DNA of 64,000 nt from Cinclus cinclus (Eukaryota > Chordata > Aves > Passeriformes > Cinclidae). Positions 25,601 through 38,510 of the stretch are shown one piece after another. The stretch covers positions 12,061,234-12,125,233 of the forward strand of contig NC_085059.1 of NCBI RefSeq assembly GCF_963662255.1, read 5' to 3'. The notes under the pieces were generated by a model. That model did no database searches. It saw only the letters and a program-made list of their open reading frames with translations, and was not told where the DNA came from. Position 1 is the stretch's first letter. Each line of letters begins with the position of its first letter. The position numbers were made by a program, and so were the translations under genes.

Positions 25601-28600
25601 AGTCTCAAGGAATATTGTAGGGAAGGGTTGAATCCCTAGTTCAACAAGTAGAGAGTCCAGTTAAAAGAAGATAAGGAAAAAGTCCTGAAAATGGGTTTTC
25701 AGTTATGAAAGAGATCAGTACCCGAATCCTGCTATTCATGCTCCTCTTGCACACCCACACACCAGGGCTTGTTCCAACTGATGAAGTTATACTGGGCTGA
25801 TGCTAATCTGAGAAGAAGATGGGTCCTAGTGCTTTGAGACCTGTCATTAAAATACTCACAGGTGTGAAAGATCATGTGGGGAAAATGCAGCTGGGGACAA
25901 TGGTGAGAGAAGCAGCACAACTTCTCAGACCAGCACAGAAGCAACTGTAGTGAGTGTTTACCATCCTCAACATGGGATGTGCTCCAGAGGCTTTTTTCTG
26001 TCCAATTTTCCATTTTGCACTGCAACTGGGCACTTCTGAACAGATGCGTGTGGATTTCTGTTGGCCTGATGAGCTGCTGCTCTGCATGGGACACTCTCCT
26101 CTGGGATACTCTCCTGGCAGGCTGAGCCCATGCCAGATCCTCCCTCACCATGGGGTTGCTGCCTGTGAGTGTACGTTGGTGATCTGGATGGAGACTTTCT
26201 GGAGTCAGGTCCTCAACCCTCAGGCTTAGATGCTACAAAGAAAAAGATGGTAAATCAAAACATTTGAAAATCTGTTTCTTATTTACTGTACTGCCAAGCT
26301 GCTGTAAGGCTTGCTGGAATCAAAATCCCAGAAAAGCAGAGTGGAAAGGATTTTCCTACTGATATTGTTGGCAGTGGGAGAGACCTTGCTGCCTGCTGTG
26401 GGCTGAGACAGGTGGGGATAGAATCAGGGATGGACTTTCTGTTTGCTTGTGAGGGTAAGGTAAACATTGCAAACATTCCTTGTCTCCCCTCAGCCCTTTC
26501 CAAGAAGGGCATTTATTAAATATTGGGAAGAGCTGAAGGCAGACTGGAATATTTGAGGAAGGGATACTTAGAGGCACGTTTTAGTGGTGATGAAGGGCAA
26601 ACTTGTCAGATCATAGTGGCAGGAGAAAAGAAGTCAGATGCTCAGGCCACAGAAAATTTTGTTGGATGTTTTCATGCTCACAGCATCACCTGAAAGGATC
26701 TCCCAGCACTACTTACCCATCAGGCATGGGGAGAGATGCAAAGTGTGCAGAAGATGGTTTATGGAACCAGGGAGCTCTTCCCACTGCATCAAGGTCTCAT
26801 GTCTTCTGTTTTCCCCCTCAAGTGCCTGCATCTCTCCTGAGAATGTCACACATAATCTCATACGCTGTAACCAGGGTAAGCTGAGCAGGGAAAGTTTCCC
26901 AGAGACTTTTGGGCTATGATGCCAGGAGTCATAATTGCCTTGGCAGAAGCAGCCACAGTTGTTCAAACCTGCCCTCTACCCGTGAGTCAGAGTGGAAGTG
27001 CTGGAGTCGTGGAATGGCTCGGAGCAAAGATGCAAAGTTGGGAGTCGCTTTCAGAGATTCTTATTTCCTTGAGGGAAAGTCTGAACTAATGTCAGTGAGG
27101 GAGCTAGAGAGTCCAGCAGCCTCTGAGCCTGCCTGCAGCCCACAAGGGTAGCACTGGGCTCTGCCAACTGGGATGGCAGGCACTAGCACCAGCAGCCTCC
27201 AGTGCCTGCAGGGGATGGGACCATCTCTGGGGCCCCCAGTAGCAGCAATGCCATGGCAGGAAAAACAGCCCTGCAGTTTGTGGGTGCCCATGGGTGGGCT
27301 CTGGCACCAGTGACACGTTCTGTGAGCTGCTCAGGGCATGTTTAGCAGAGACAGCATTCACTGGACAACCTCTTTCCTTCTTGGAGCACAAAGGGACACA
27401 GTCCACAGTGGGACAGAGACCCAAGTCCTGTGGGAAAATCTTGTGGAGAACCAAGCTCCCATGTGTGGGGCTGCATTTGTGAGTGTGTCCTATTTAGATC
27501 AGAAAGCACGAGGAGATGGCTCAGCAGGGTTTCCTGAGGAGAAATGGCTTTGGACATCTCAGAGGACTGCTGGTAATGAAAACACTTTGCCAGTCCCCCT
27601 CTGATCCATGGAATGGACGAAAGAGCAGAGCCAAGGGGAAATAAACCCTCAGCATCACCAGCTGGGGGACAAGGAATGTGAGCTGCTCGCTCTCCCAGCA
27701 TCACATTCTTGCCCATTGCATCTGGCTCCATCTGAGCACAGGGAGAGGCAGCAGATAGGACTGGGGATTGGAGAAGTGTGGGATGGGTGCTGGTGGAGCT
27801 GGCACTTTGCAAAGCTTCTGTTGGGAGAACTTGGCATGAGAACTGCTTCCAACACGTGGAAACTATGATGGGATACAGTCAACCTGGCTCCACAGGATGG
27901 CTGAAGTGGTCAGAAGTTGATGGTGGCAGGGATATCCTGAGGTGGGTATTGGACCAGTCTAAAGGAAGGTGGGAATGGAAACCCCAATGCCAAGCTCTCC
28001 CAAACCTTGGAGAGGTCCCGTTGCCTCCAGACTCCAAGTTCATGGCTCAGAGCCATCACTCGTTTAGTCCCAGTGAATTACTGAACCCCAGGAAGCCAAC
28101 CTTACTGAGGCTTTTGTAGAAGTCAAAGGCTCAAATTGAGCAGGAGCTTGGGGAAACCATTTCCCTTGTTAAAATAAATGTATTAGTTTAATATGTACCA
28201 GGAGAGGATAGGGAGTTCTCCTTGTTAAATATTTACCAGTCAAACCCTGCTGAGGACTTACTTGGAGCAATTCAGCTTTAGTGATTTCCTTCTATTGTGG
28301 TCTAAGTCTCCAGCATTGCTGGGAAATCGCCCAGCAGGGCAAGGATGGCTGGTGATAGACCCGAGCCCCAGGCAGAGAAATTGCAGCTGGGATGGCCACC
28401 CCCCTCTCTGGGGACACTGCGGCACCTTTGTCGGGTCCAGCCTTGTTCCCAAAGGGGAGCAGAGCACAGGACAGATGCCCAACAATTAGACAAAAGAAAA
28501 TAAACCTTAAAAAATGTGAGTAGAGACACAAAAAGACACTCAGTGCCTTACCTGTCTGTCATTCCTGAGAGCATCTCGACATCCCAGGCTCATTACAGTC

Positions 28601-29220
28601 CATTTTAACAAGGAGCATTATTTCTTTGGGGACTTATCATCTCAGGAATGGGAATAACTAAACAACACAAACTGTGAATTGTCTTAATTTCCCTAAAATG
28701 CCCCTTCTGCTACCTGGTGGTAGAGTTAAGCCGTGATAGCTCAAGATTTCCTGACACAGTTTTTTGATTTATTGTACCAATTTTATATTTATGTGATTTA
28801 CATGTATATATACTAACCTGACACACATTTACATAAGCAATTTGTCATTTACAAGATTATATTCCAGCAATTTCTACTGTTCTGAAAACTGGAAACATAT
28901 TTTTTTTTTGTAATCAAGTTAAATTTGGATAATTTCTATTGTTGGTGACTCCACATTGTTTTGTAACACTGTTTCTTTCCCTAAACTCCTTAGAATAAAA
29001 TGTAAAAATAAAGGGCATGAGGCATCTCTATGGAAATGCTCCTGCCTTGTTGGTTCCCTGCTCTCCTGAAGGCAGCAATTGCAGATTGTCAAGGATTGCA
29101 TCGTAGTGTGTTTTTTAAAGAATGACTCTATTAATAATCTTAAGAGAAAACAGATGAGTGAGATTTGCAACTAGAACTGTGGATATTCCAGGAGACATCA
29201 ATTGTTGGAAGTAAACAACA

Positions 29221-29380
29221 GTCCTGATTCAACAAAGCTCTTAAGCAGACGCTTAACTTTGAGCATGCACTTAGCCCAGGCTTCAGCGAGGTGTTAACAT
29301 ATGTTCTGCTATATAAGGAGGGACTTAAGTACGTACTTACAGTTAAGCTTGTGCTTAAGTGCCTTGTTGAATTGGGGCCA
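29221..29380. mobile_element. Palindromic MITE-like element with imperfect inverted arms
   Basis: The left arm reads CCTGATTCAACAAAGCTCTT then AAGCAGACGCTTAACTTTGA. The right arm, read on the other strand, gives CCCCAATTCAACAAGGCACT then TAAGCACAAGCTTAACTGTA. The arms are about 55 nt each and about 75% alike, with a non-palindromic centre. The repeated CTTAAGCA/GCTTAA units inside each arm match an old MITE type common in archosaurs and turtles. It has no coding capacity and no clear target duplication. Confidence 0.72.
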
Positions 29381-32300
29381 ACAATTCAGCTCTCCCTCTG
29401 TCTCCCTGACACTAACTGTGCCTGACATCCAGGAAATTCAAACAGGGGCTGCTGTAGTCACCTACCAGCAGAACTTTTCCCTTCAGACTGGGGCTGCATC
29501 TATTTTGCAGCACAGCCAAAGTGCTCTGGGTGGCAGGGTCAGGTCAATCCAAGGACCTCTGTGCCCCTATCACTCCCCATCCCTTGGGATCCCCATGGCA
29601 CTATCTGTAGAGACAAAAAAAACCCATTATATTTGTAAGTCTCTATGAAGACCCAACCTCGAAATCTATTGTCTTTTTTATTGCTTTTTAAAAATCCATA
29701 AATTTTCCCATAATGTTCTGCTGCATGTTCATTAAAGATGTCTGCTTTCTTTGTGCTTATTTTCAAGTGGTTCGGGATTTTTAAAGTCCTGAGTAGCAAG
29801 AATTACACTGTGCAATGATTTAGCCTCCATTGTCAACCTTTATGAATGAGAAGTTAATTTTTGCAATTTTTTGCCTTTGTAGTTTTTTTCTCCTGTTGCA
29901 TCTCCCATGAGTTGTACATAGCAGGTGAATATGGATGAAAAAGGCCTCAGTATCTTCACAGCTTACTGATGACCTCCTGGACCAGCCTGGATGCTCTGGA
30001 TACCCTTCCAATTACCTTGAGAACCTACTCTTGGCTGTAGGGTCATCATTTCAGACCCAAATCACTGAAGATGAAGGTCTCTGCTCACTGCAATGGCACT
30101 TTGAATCAGCATCACCAAAAAATTCAAAACCCAGCTCACAGCTGTGCCTTGGGATCAATTCATCATCACTTGCTGGATTTTATTTGCAGTAAACCATATT
30201 TCTCTGAAACTGAACAGATATTGTTTCATGAGCCAGGGAGAACTCACTGAAAGCAGCTAACAGAGTTGATACGTCCAGCTTCAAATCCCACAAGGCAAAT
30301 CCTGAACCAAACATCTCCAGAGGTTTCCTGATCTCCTGATCTGAAGTTCTGCCCTTCTTGTAATCAAAGGTAACTTTTAAACTTGTTTCAGTGGTGCCAG
30401 AGCTGCTTTCTCCCCAGGATTTTATTTATGCAAAATTTTTAAACTGTGGGTATAGCAGCTGCCTTTCCAGCCCCATGCTCACTGCCAAAAAAGGAGTTTG
30501 CTTTACCTGCCAAAGCCAGATGTGATGGACATGTAGCCCTCAGTTAAAAGTGTCTCAGGGAACGTCATCCAGATACAACACCAAACTTTCTTGAATAAAA
30601 AAATATAATAAAGACCTCAAGGACCAGCTCTTCCCTGCTTATTTCCTTTGCAGATGGCAACATCCAAGTTCCAGTTATTTCTGTCCTGGAAGATAAAAAA
30701 ATCTACTGGAGGAAAAGGAATGTGGGTTTGCAGCAGAGTTTGATACCTGGAAGACTCCAGGCTGGAGTGCACACTCCTGATTTATGGTGTACTTGTTTAA
30801 ACCACTTGTTCTTGTCATAACAAAACAGATTGAAGTGAAGCTGGGTAGAAGGTCCCCTTCTAGCTGGCACTTCATCATGGCTTCTTACTCTGTCTTAGGT
30901 TCTGGGGGTTTACAGTTATATAAAACTTAATGAATCAGTATACTTTAGATTTCCTTCCTAATGCATATGGGTTCAATTAACTGCACTGTTTGCTTATTTA
31001 AGTGTTTTCATTAAATTGCTTTACTATATTTTCCCGCAATTGAAAGGGAACATGGTGGGGCTGATGCCATCTGCCTCCATCAGTTTAGCAGAACCTTTTT
31101 CTTTGTTCAGGTCCATTCTTTTTTTATTAGAAGAGACCCTCCTACCCCCAGTTCCCTGTGTGCCACACACTTATTGAATTCTCCTCTTCTGACTGCAGAC
31201 TGATAAATAAAAAGCTTGGGCAAGGACCTTCATGTATGGTACTTTTTAAGGGTCTCTTTTACAAGATCAGTTGTGTTTTGCCCCCCACCCCCTTCTCTCC
31301 CCCTGCTTGCAGATCCCTTTTCTGGTCTAGCTTGTGAATAAGGAATTGTTGCTATTACAATGGCTCTCAGCTCTTGCTGCCTGGCTCTGCGGGATGGAGA
31401 ATTGCTGTGGCCCAAAACACCCAGCCAGGCTGCAGGCTCAGCCCAGGACATCAAGAAGGCAGGAGAGGCTTTTTCCTCATTTTTAAGGAATAGTTGATCA
31501 TGGGCATCTCACCAAACCTTCTCATGGCAGGGGATGGTGTCCCTGCCTTCACCAACAGCTTATTTTCTGGATTGGGTACTCTTAGGGCTTCACACCCTGC
31601 ACAGAGCAGGTGTTCTATTACATTCCTCCTTGGTGTTTTGATCCATCCTTTTGAGCTGCATCTTGCAATGTAAGTGCTCAGTGTGAGTGGCCCTGTGTGT
31701 CCCAAAGAGCTGGTGGTCAAAAGAGGGCTCCTGCCCATGTCCCTCCAAAACACCCCATACTGCCCAGGGATGGGCAGGGATGGACAGTGCCTACCCCTGT
31801 TTTACATACTAAACTGAATAAACTCACCCATCTGATTTGGACTGCAGTCTGTACCCTGTTACACAAAGCAATTACTTTATATGCATCACTAATAGAAAAA
31901 ACCTCCTAGAGAATATAACAGAAGTAGGAAAAATATTCATCCTGAAGGACTCTTGTCCAAAGGTTGCATTTTTTGATTTGGAAATGCAGCATTTGATATT
32001 GCATTGTTTATCTGCAGTCTCTGGGTTAGGCAACAGAAAAGGCACTTGTGCTCCTGGACCAAAGTGAGATTTTGCAATACAGTGTGAAGTGGAAAGTGCC
32101 CCAGCATTTATCATTTTCTGTTCTCTGCTACAAGCATTTTATGTAAGAGAAGGTGCCAAGACAATAAATAACTTGCCCTCAAGGCATACAATTTATCTAT
32201 GGCAAGGCCAGCAAGAGACAGGTTTTTAACCATTGATTGCAAAAGCTCTTGTCCTCCCCAAAGTCTAAGGGAGCTGCTGTGTTTGTGGAGGGCCAGAGGG

Positions 32301-32390
32301 TGCTGTGAGACCCTCACCCAGCCTGTACCCCCTTCTGTAGAAGGGTTTCAGTTTGTGAAGCAATGTACCAGACCAAAGAACTACAAGAAT

Positions 32391-32560
32391 GGGAAGGAGG
32401 GAAGGAAGGAGGGAAGGAAGGAGGGAAGGAAGGAGGGAAGGAAGGAGGGAAGGAAGGAGGGAAGGAAGGAAGGAAGGAAGGAAGGAAGGAAGGAAGGAAG
32501 GAAGGAAGGAAGGAAGGAAGGAAGGAAGGAAGGAAGGAAGGAAGGAAGGAAGGAAGGAAA
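32391..32560 (+). repeat. (GGAA)n / (GGAGGGAA)n purine microsatellite, 170 nt
   Basis: An uninterrupted all-purine tract. The left third alternates GGAGGGAA; the rest is pure GGAA. The transition suggests spread of a single-base variant by slippage. All reading frames stay open, which produces artificial Lys/Glu/Gly or Pro/Ser/Phe/Leu open frames. Confidence 0.98.
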
Positions 32561-33774
32561 CACCCTTCAAACTCTTTTGTTTACAGTAAAGTGAAATTAA
32601 GAAAAAATACAAAATGTGGAAAAATGCATTTAAACTGAAAGGAAAAGTCTAACTCCCAGGTGGTAAGACCTTTTCTTCCTTTTATTTTCAAGATAGTTTT
32701 TTTCAATGAAAAATGAAACCAAGGCACCAAAGAGGTTGCAAAACACCTCTGAGTTGTCAAATTAACCTTGGAGGGGTAGTGGGGGGTGGGGATTACCTGG
32801 AGAAAGATCAGTTTGTACCCTCGAATGTATCCCGGTCCCACCCCCCACTCAAATCTCCTGGGCACAGGAGCGCACCCCAACCTCTGCTAAGATCCCTAGA
32901 GGCTGCAGGGACCCACATGCAACTGCTGAGATCTGCCAAAATCATAAGAAATCGCCCAAAAAACACCCAAACTTATGCAGAGTCTGGGAGACTTTTTGAG
33001 AGAGTGGTTTGACAGCCCTGCCAGCCCCAACCTCTCTCTCTGGTGCCCTTTCTTCTGTAAGTGATGAATAAAATAAATTTAAGCTGCTGGCTGTGGTAAA
33101 CATTCCCTCCAAACATGCCTGTTCTTGATGCCCCAAAAGCAGATATTCAATTGTGGAAGAAAGTGGAGAAAGAAAAAAAAAATAAATGAAAAGGATAGAG
33201 AGAAAACCTCCAACGCTTCCAAGACACTAAAAATAGACTCTGATCACTTACCAAATGGTAAAATGAAAATGATTTGCTTTGAATAGTCTCCAGAAAGGCT
33301 CAGATACAATGTCTTGTGGAGCAAAATTGAATCAGTTGAAAGTGCAGACGCCAGCTCAGCCTAATCCCTCCCAGCTGCTTTGCTTTCCTTTTTTTCCAAC
33401 AAGCAGCCCCTAAAAGTCATCTCCCTAATCCTGCAAACTGAAATTCAATCTTGTATTTTTTTTTTTTTAAATAAAGTTTCAAGCCTGGGGCTTGCAGGGT
33501 GGGGGAAGAGGAGGAGGGAGGGCTTTGGGGTTGCCTCCTTCGCCTCGCCCTGACTGCAGTAAACACAGCCTTGAATTCAAGGAAAAGCTTTAGACTACAA
33601 TTCACTTGGCTTCAGCCAAACACACAAATCTGATGCCTTTAAAGCCCCTCCAGCAGACGGTAGATAGCTTTGAGATGTTCACTAAATGGCTGTCTGGTTG
33701 CTGTCTTTTTTGTTGCTGATTGGGGGCCCAAGGAGACCTTGTCTCTAGGTTGGTTGTTGTTGTTGTTGTTTTGG

Positions 33775-33908
33775 TTTCTTTTCTTTTCTTTTCTTTTCTT
33801 TTCTTTTCTTTTCTTTTCTTTTCTTTTCTTTTCTTTTCTTTTCTTTTCTTTTCTTTTCTTTTCTTTTCTTTTCTTTTCTTTTCTTTTCTTTTCTTTTCTT
33901 TTCTTTTC
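33775..33908 (+). repeat. (TTTTC)n pentanucleotide microsatellite, about 134 nt
   Basis: About 26 near-perfect TTTTC units, preceded by a short (GTT)n run at 33753-33770. The minus strand is all purine (AAAAG). Confidence 0.98.
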
Positions 33909-34789
33909 GTCTGCTGTTATCAGTGATTTCGGGTTGGGCATTTACCTAATGCAAAGACCAAGACAAACAATTTCTCACGGAGGCTGGTGATTGCAACCAG
34001 CAGTGCATGTACCGGCTCTGCTATCTCAGGGAATACCGAGAGGTATTTATGACACTTTCCCAAGAGTTTTCTGACTCCTGCCTTCCACTCCTCCAGTTCC
34101 TGCCACGTGTGTGGCTTGCAGGGACTCAGGGAACCCTCCTGGGGCATCCCAGTCCTCAGCTCCCTCCATAGCACTTGGAAGCATAACTCCATGTGCTTCC
34201 AAATCTGGTTTGTCAGTTGTTGACACCTGATGGTTCACTGATCCCAAATAATTTCAGCAGCAAATTGTACTGGTTTGGTTTTGGAGAGTAATTGAGAATA
34301 GAGAAAACAACAACAAAATATTCAAAACCAAATCCTATAGCTCAGCATCCTGATAATTCTAATTCCTGGGTCTGAGCTCTTCCAAACTTCAGAGGTTTTC
34401 CCTGATTCAGCCATGCAGATTGGTCCTATGAGGCTTTTGTTTGAACTGAGGTCAGGGTCCAGAATCTGAGCAGGGGAAAAAAAAAGATATCTAAGAGTAA
34501 GAAGAGGACACCAATTTTACTGGATAGAAGCTCCTCCACAACAGCTGCAGGCAGGTTTAGATTCACCTCATCAGGGAAAGATTCTGAATGCCAAAGGAAA
34601 ACAGGAAACAAGACTTGAAGAAAGAGTGGAGAGCTGAGGTGGGAGCCTTTGATACGACTTCTCTTACACTGGTAGGATGATGACAAAATCCCACACTGTG
34701 AAAATCACACTTTTCACTGATGCAGAGATGATTATTTTGTCTGTTCCCTACATGCACTTTTTTTCCTTTTGTTAGCATAATATTCTCGA

Positions 34790-34809
34790 CCCCCCCCCCC
34801 CCCCCCCCC
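34790..34809 (+). repeat. Poly-C run, 20 nt
   Basis: Twenty consecutive C. Its length may vary or be misassembled. It lies just left of the purine-skewed region. Confidence 0.97.
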
Positions 34810-35500
34810 AACACATCAGAAGCAAACTTGTACTTGTTCATAACTGATTGTTATTTCTACTCTGACATTCGTGGGGTTATATGACATTTACTCAGACAAT
34901 ATCCATTCTTTCTTTCTGTATCCCTGTGCCCATCTGTCTGATACAAGGCTGGATCACTGAGAGTGCTGACATTATGTGGAACTGAATTACCTCTTGTCTA
35001 GTGAGGGAGAGTGCATTGGGCACCCAGATCAAATGGTCCCATGCACTGGATTTTATGGTGTATACTGATGGACAGTTGAAATAAACATGCATAATTAAAT
35101 GGGTAGAGATGTACAGGTACATGGCAGATGGATAAATTAGAATAATTGGCATAATTAGCTAGATATACAGGGTCTGTGCAGAGGGAAGATAATATGGTAT
35201 TAATGCAGAAGATGTGATGGTGGAGGGAAAGCCTGGGCACGTGACATGGACTAGGTGGTCTAGCCAGGGGTAAAGGCAGTCTTGATGTGTCAGGAATTGA
35301 AGTGGGATGTGTTGTGTTAGAGCAAGTCCTGCCTGGGCGAGCAGAAAGTTTATCCACCAGTTGGATGGATGGCTGAGTAGTGGAGCTGGGAATGAGGGGG
35401 CTCCATGGTGAACCCATGGAATGAATATGGGGACAGAAGAAGGGCTGGCTGGATTTACTATAAAACAGAAATATTTTAAAATTTAGAGCTAGGTAAGGCA

Positions 35501-35748
35501 GAAGGGAGGGAGGGAGGGAGGGAGGGAGGAAGGAAGGAAGGAAGGAAGGAAGGAAGGAAGGAAGGAAGGAAGGAAGGAAGGAAGGAAGGAAGGAAGGAAG
35601 GAAGGGAGGAAGGGAGGAAGGGAGGAAGGGAGGAAGGGAGGAAGGGAGGAAGGGAGGAAGGGAGGAAGGGAGGAAGGGAGGGAAGGAGGAAGGGAGGAAG
35701 GAAGGAAGGAAGGAAGGAAGGAAGGAAGGAAGGAAGGAAGGAAGGAAG
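35501..35748 (+). repeat. 248-nt uninterrupted purine tract, (GGGA)n-(GGAA)n-(GGGAGGAA)n-(GGAA)n
   Basis: Every base on the plus strand is A or G. Sub-blocks are GGGA repeats to about 35529, GGAA to about 35603, GGGAGGAA to about 35697, then GGAA to the end. Such mirror-symmetric purine tracts can form triplex (H-DNA). It sits inside the larger purine-skewed region. Confidence 0.98.
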
Positions 35749-37560
35749 TTTGACAGAGAAAAATGCATACCTGAGCCTGATGGCCATGCTAAAATGAGCA
35801 AATAGTTGTCTGTGTATCCGGTATTGGTTTGTTGTATGGGTGTGGAATACATAAATATGGAAGCAAGAAAGCTGGACTGGGTAGGTGAAGTAACTGCTGG
35901 ATGGCTGGGAATTTAGGTGGAGTAAATGTAATATGGATAGATTGAAATATGGAAAGCAGGTATTGTCTGTAGCTGTAATAGGTAGCAAGGAGATAAGTAC
36001 AGAAAGAGTAGAAAACAATGGAATGTAGGGAACAAATAAACACATGAACTGTGCTGTGCTGACCTGTTTAGGTATGTAAAAGAGATGTTTGGCAACATAA
36101 ATTCAAGTGACATGAGCAGCAGTGGCACTAACACATCTAACAGAGGAAAACTGATGCAGCAAGGAAAAGGTGATCCACTGAAAATACTGGGAATATTCTG
36201 AAGCATGTTCAGCTGAGTGGAAATCTGATAGATGCATGGATGAAGAGATAGCATATATAGCAGCTGAATTATCAGATGAGCTCATATTAGCTAGACATAT
36301 TGACTAGATAAAACTGTAAAAAACAAATTAATAAATTAAAGACCAAGAAAAAAAGAGATTAGATTGAGAGGGATAAATTCACAGCAGACAGAATACGTGT
36401 TGTCTGGGTAAAGGAATGGCAAGATAGCTGGAAGAATTGAATAAACATATGACAATAAAATGTTCTGTTAGGGTGAATGGGGCATTGATTATGGGGAATA
36501 TAGATAGAGGGAGGAACAGATAAAAGAACAATAGTGGAGATGAGCAGTGAATAGAGTAATAGATGACTAGCACCCATAGAGGGGTATCTGGTGATAGAGA
36601 CTCCCTGCAAACACACAGACAGAGAACTGTGAAAAAGGGGATGTACAAGACACAGGGGAATGGAGAAAGCATGCCGCCAATGCTCACAAAAAAAAAAAAA
36701 ATAAAAAAGATAAAGTGCACAGACAGGAGAGGGAGTAGATACGGGAAAAGCAGAAAAGCACTTTAGTAGGAGTGAGGTAAAGTAGTAATGGACTAAATAT
36801 ATTACATACAAAATTCATGCAGAATAAAGGGATTATGCTGGAAAAAGCAAGCTTTGAACAATTAGCAAGCTAACAGGTTGGGTGAGGTATTGGGTAGATA
36901 AGGAGACAGAGGAGTATTCATGAGCTGGGAGTGTTGAGAAATTAGCTTGGTGGTACAAATTAGAAAGATGCTTAATGGAAGAGTAAATCCTGGACAGGAT
37001 GATTGATGAAGGAGGATGTGGGTGCACATACAGATGAGTGGGTACCAGGAAGTTCATCAGAGTGGGTATGAGTGAGCAGAGAAATGAATATGGATGGAAC
37101 AAGGAGGGAGATGAAAATATATAGTTTGGGATGTACTATGGAAATACAGAGGGATTAATTGAAATTTGCATCAGATTAATTAAGTAGGTAAGTAGTCACA
37201 AATGCTACCTTAATGAGTAAGAATAAAAGAAACTGAAAAAATATCATTAATTGTGGCAGTAGTTGCATTGATGTCTTGGGCATGACAGGCAAAGGGTGTC
37301 AGAAGGGGTGAACACATTAGTGCTGTAAGAAAGGATGAGATTGATTAGTACATGTGAGATTAGATACGTGAGACATGAATGTAGGCAAAATAGGCTAAGA
37401 GGTCAGGTAAATGAGAAAAGATGGGGGAAATGGATTATTAAATGTTATGAAACTCACCTATGAACACCTACAGGGGTATGTAGGAGGGAAAATTAGATGG
37501 ACAGAAAGAGAACAGATCTGTTTGCATAAGAAAGGTAGAGAGATTACATGATCGAGGCTG

Positions 37561-37975
37561 ACACGTGACTCTCAAATCAATCCTAAAACTAATACTAATT
37601 CTAAGTTCTGACACAAACACAACTCTTAGCTTAATGCTTATTCTAACATAACATTAAGGCAAATATAAACCAAAAGTATCTGACCACAGCACTAATCCAA
37701 ATCCCTGGCCTCACCTAAAATTGCATCCACCACCTAATCCTAACACAAACTGAGATTTCCCACTGATCCTGATACCAATCCTATCCTACACCTCACCCAT
37801 GCCTCACCCAAACCCAGCCATAAACCAAACATAATCCTAAATGCTGAACCAACCATATCCCAGCTCTAAACCAATCTCTACCCAATTCCAACAAACCTTG
37901 ACCCTAACTCTAAGCCATAAGTCTTAACCCTGTCTCTGGCTTAATCTTAACTTTGCATCTTAGAGGAATGAACAG
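37561..37975 (+). repeat. G-poor C/A/T segment with degenerate CCTAA (telomere-like) words
   Basis: Composition flips sharply at about 37560 from C-poor to G-poor and flips back near 37975. CTAA-type words recur many times, for example CACCTAATCCTAACAC and TTGACCCTAACTCTAAGCC. This could be a decayed (CCTAA)n or (CCCTAA)n array, but no two adjacent perfect telomeric hexamers remain. Confidence 0.5.
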
Positions 37976-38510
37976 AAATATGTGATACATTTCTATTTAG
38001 CTGATACTAAAATGTATTAAACCATAAGAAAGAAGATTAGGTAAGTATATCAGAGCTGGAGTTGTCAGGTTTATGTATTCTAGAGTAATATGATTTTGTT
38101 GGCAATGGGAGAGCAGGGTTGGCTAAATGGGTGGATTCAAGGTAGAGATGAACAAGTGAAATATATCCATCTAGAGAAGTTATAGCAGAGAGCTCAAAGG
38201 GTCCATGGAGATAAGTAATTCATAGTTATGATTTCAGATTAGAGATCAGATAAATGAAGATATATAGAACAGAGTGAGGTGTGTAATCAATGGTTAAATC
38301 ACCTCTCTGGGAAGACTTAAGGTAGACAGGTATTGGTATGCAATAGACAGGTGAAGAATGAGGTATATGGGGGAAAAATGTAAAACTGATCTGTAGACAC
38401 AGCAGAGGGGAGCCTTGGAATGAATAGGTGTCAGTGATGGCAGAGCTTGCAAGTGTGTGAGGGTAGGACAAATAATGGGGTGGGTCCAGGTCGGAAACGT
38501 AGACAGGACC

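Larger units (their letters stand above)
19625..32390. other. Intergenic DNA, no genes recognised
   Basis: The interval holds two CR1 copies, a short AT-rich palindromic patch near 20.94-20.98 kb and one MITE at 29.2 kb. Open frames up to 195 codons occur but have no recognisable domain, no splice context and no composition change. I see no RNA gene. Confidence 0.6.
32561..34999. other. Intergenic DNA between simple repeats
   Basis: Apart from the TTTTC and poly-C tracts nothing is recognised. Confidence 0.6.
35000..38510. repeat. Purine-skewed, C-poor low-complexity region (about 3.5 kb)
   Basis: Outside the pure tracts, the plus strand is rich in G, A and T but poor in C, with recurring GGATAGAT, GATAGATG, AGGTA and GGAATG words and no fixed period. 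It looks like a very decayed tetranucleotide or minisatellite array. The low C leaves the minus strand rich in pyrimidines and poor in stop codons, giving Ser/Leu/Pro/Tyr/His open frames of up to 284 codons that are not genes. It is interrupted at 37561-37975 by a segment of opposite skew. Confidence 0.6.

Noticed and set aside
32199..32638. Lys-Glu-Gly and Pro-Ser-Phe-Leu repeat open frames
   Set aside because: Translations of the GGAA microsatellite in every frame.
34998..36045. Long minus-strand open frames (284 and 189 codons) rich in Phe-Leu-Pro-Ser
   Set aside because: They overlap in different frames and arise from the purine repeats and C-poor composition; no start context, domain or splice signals.
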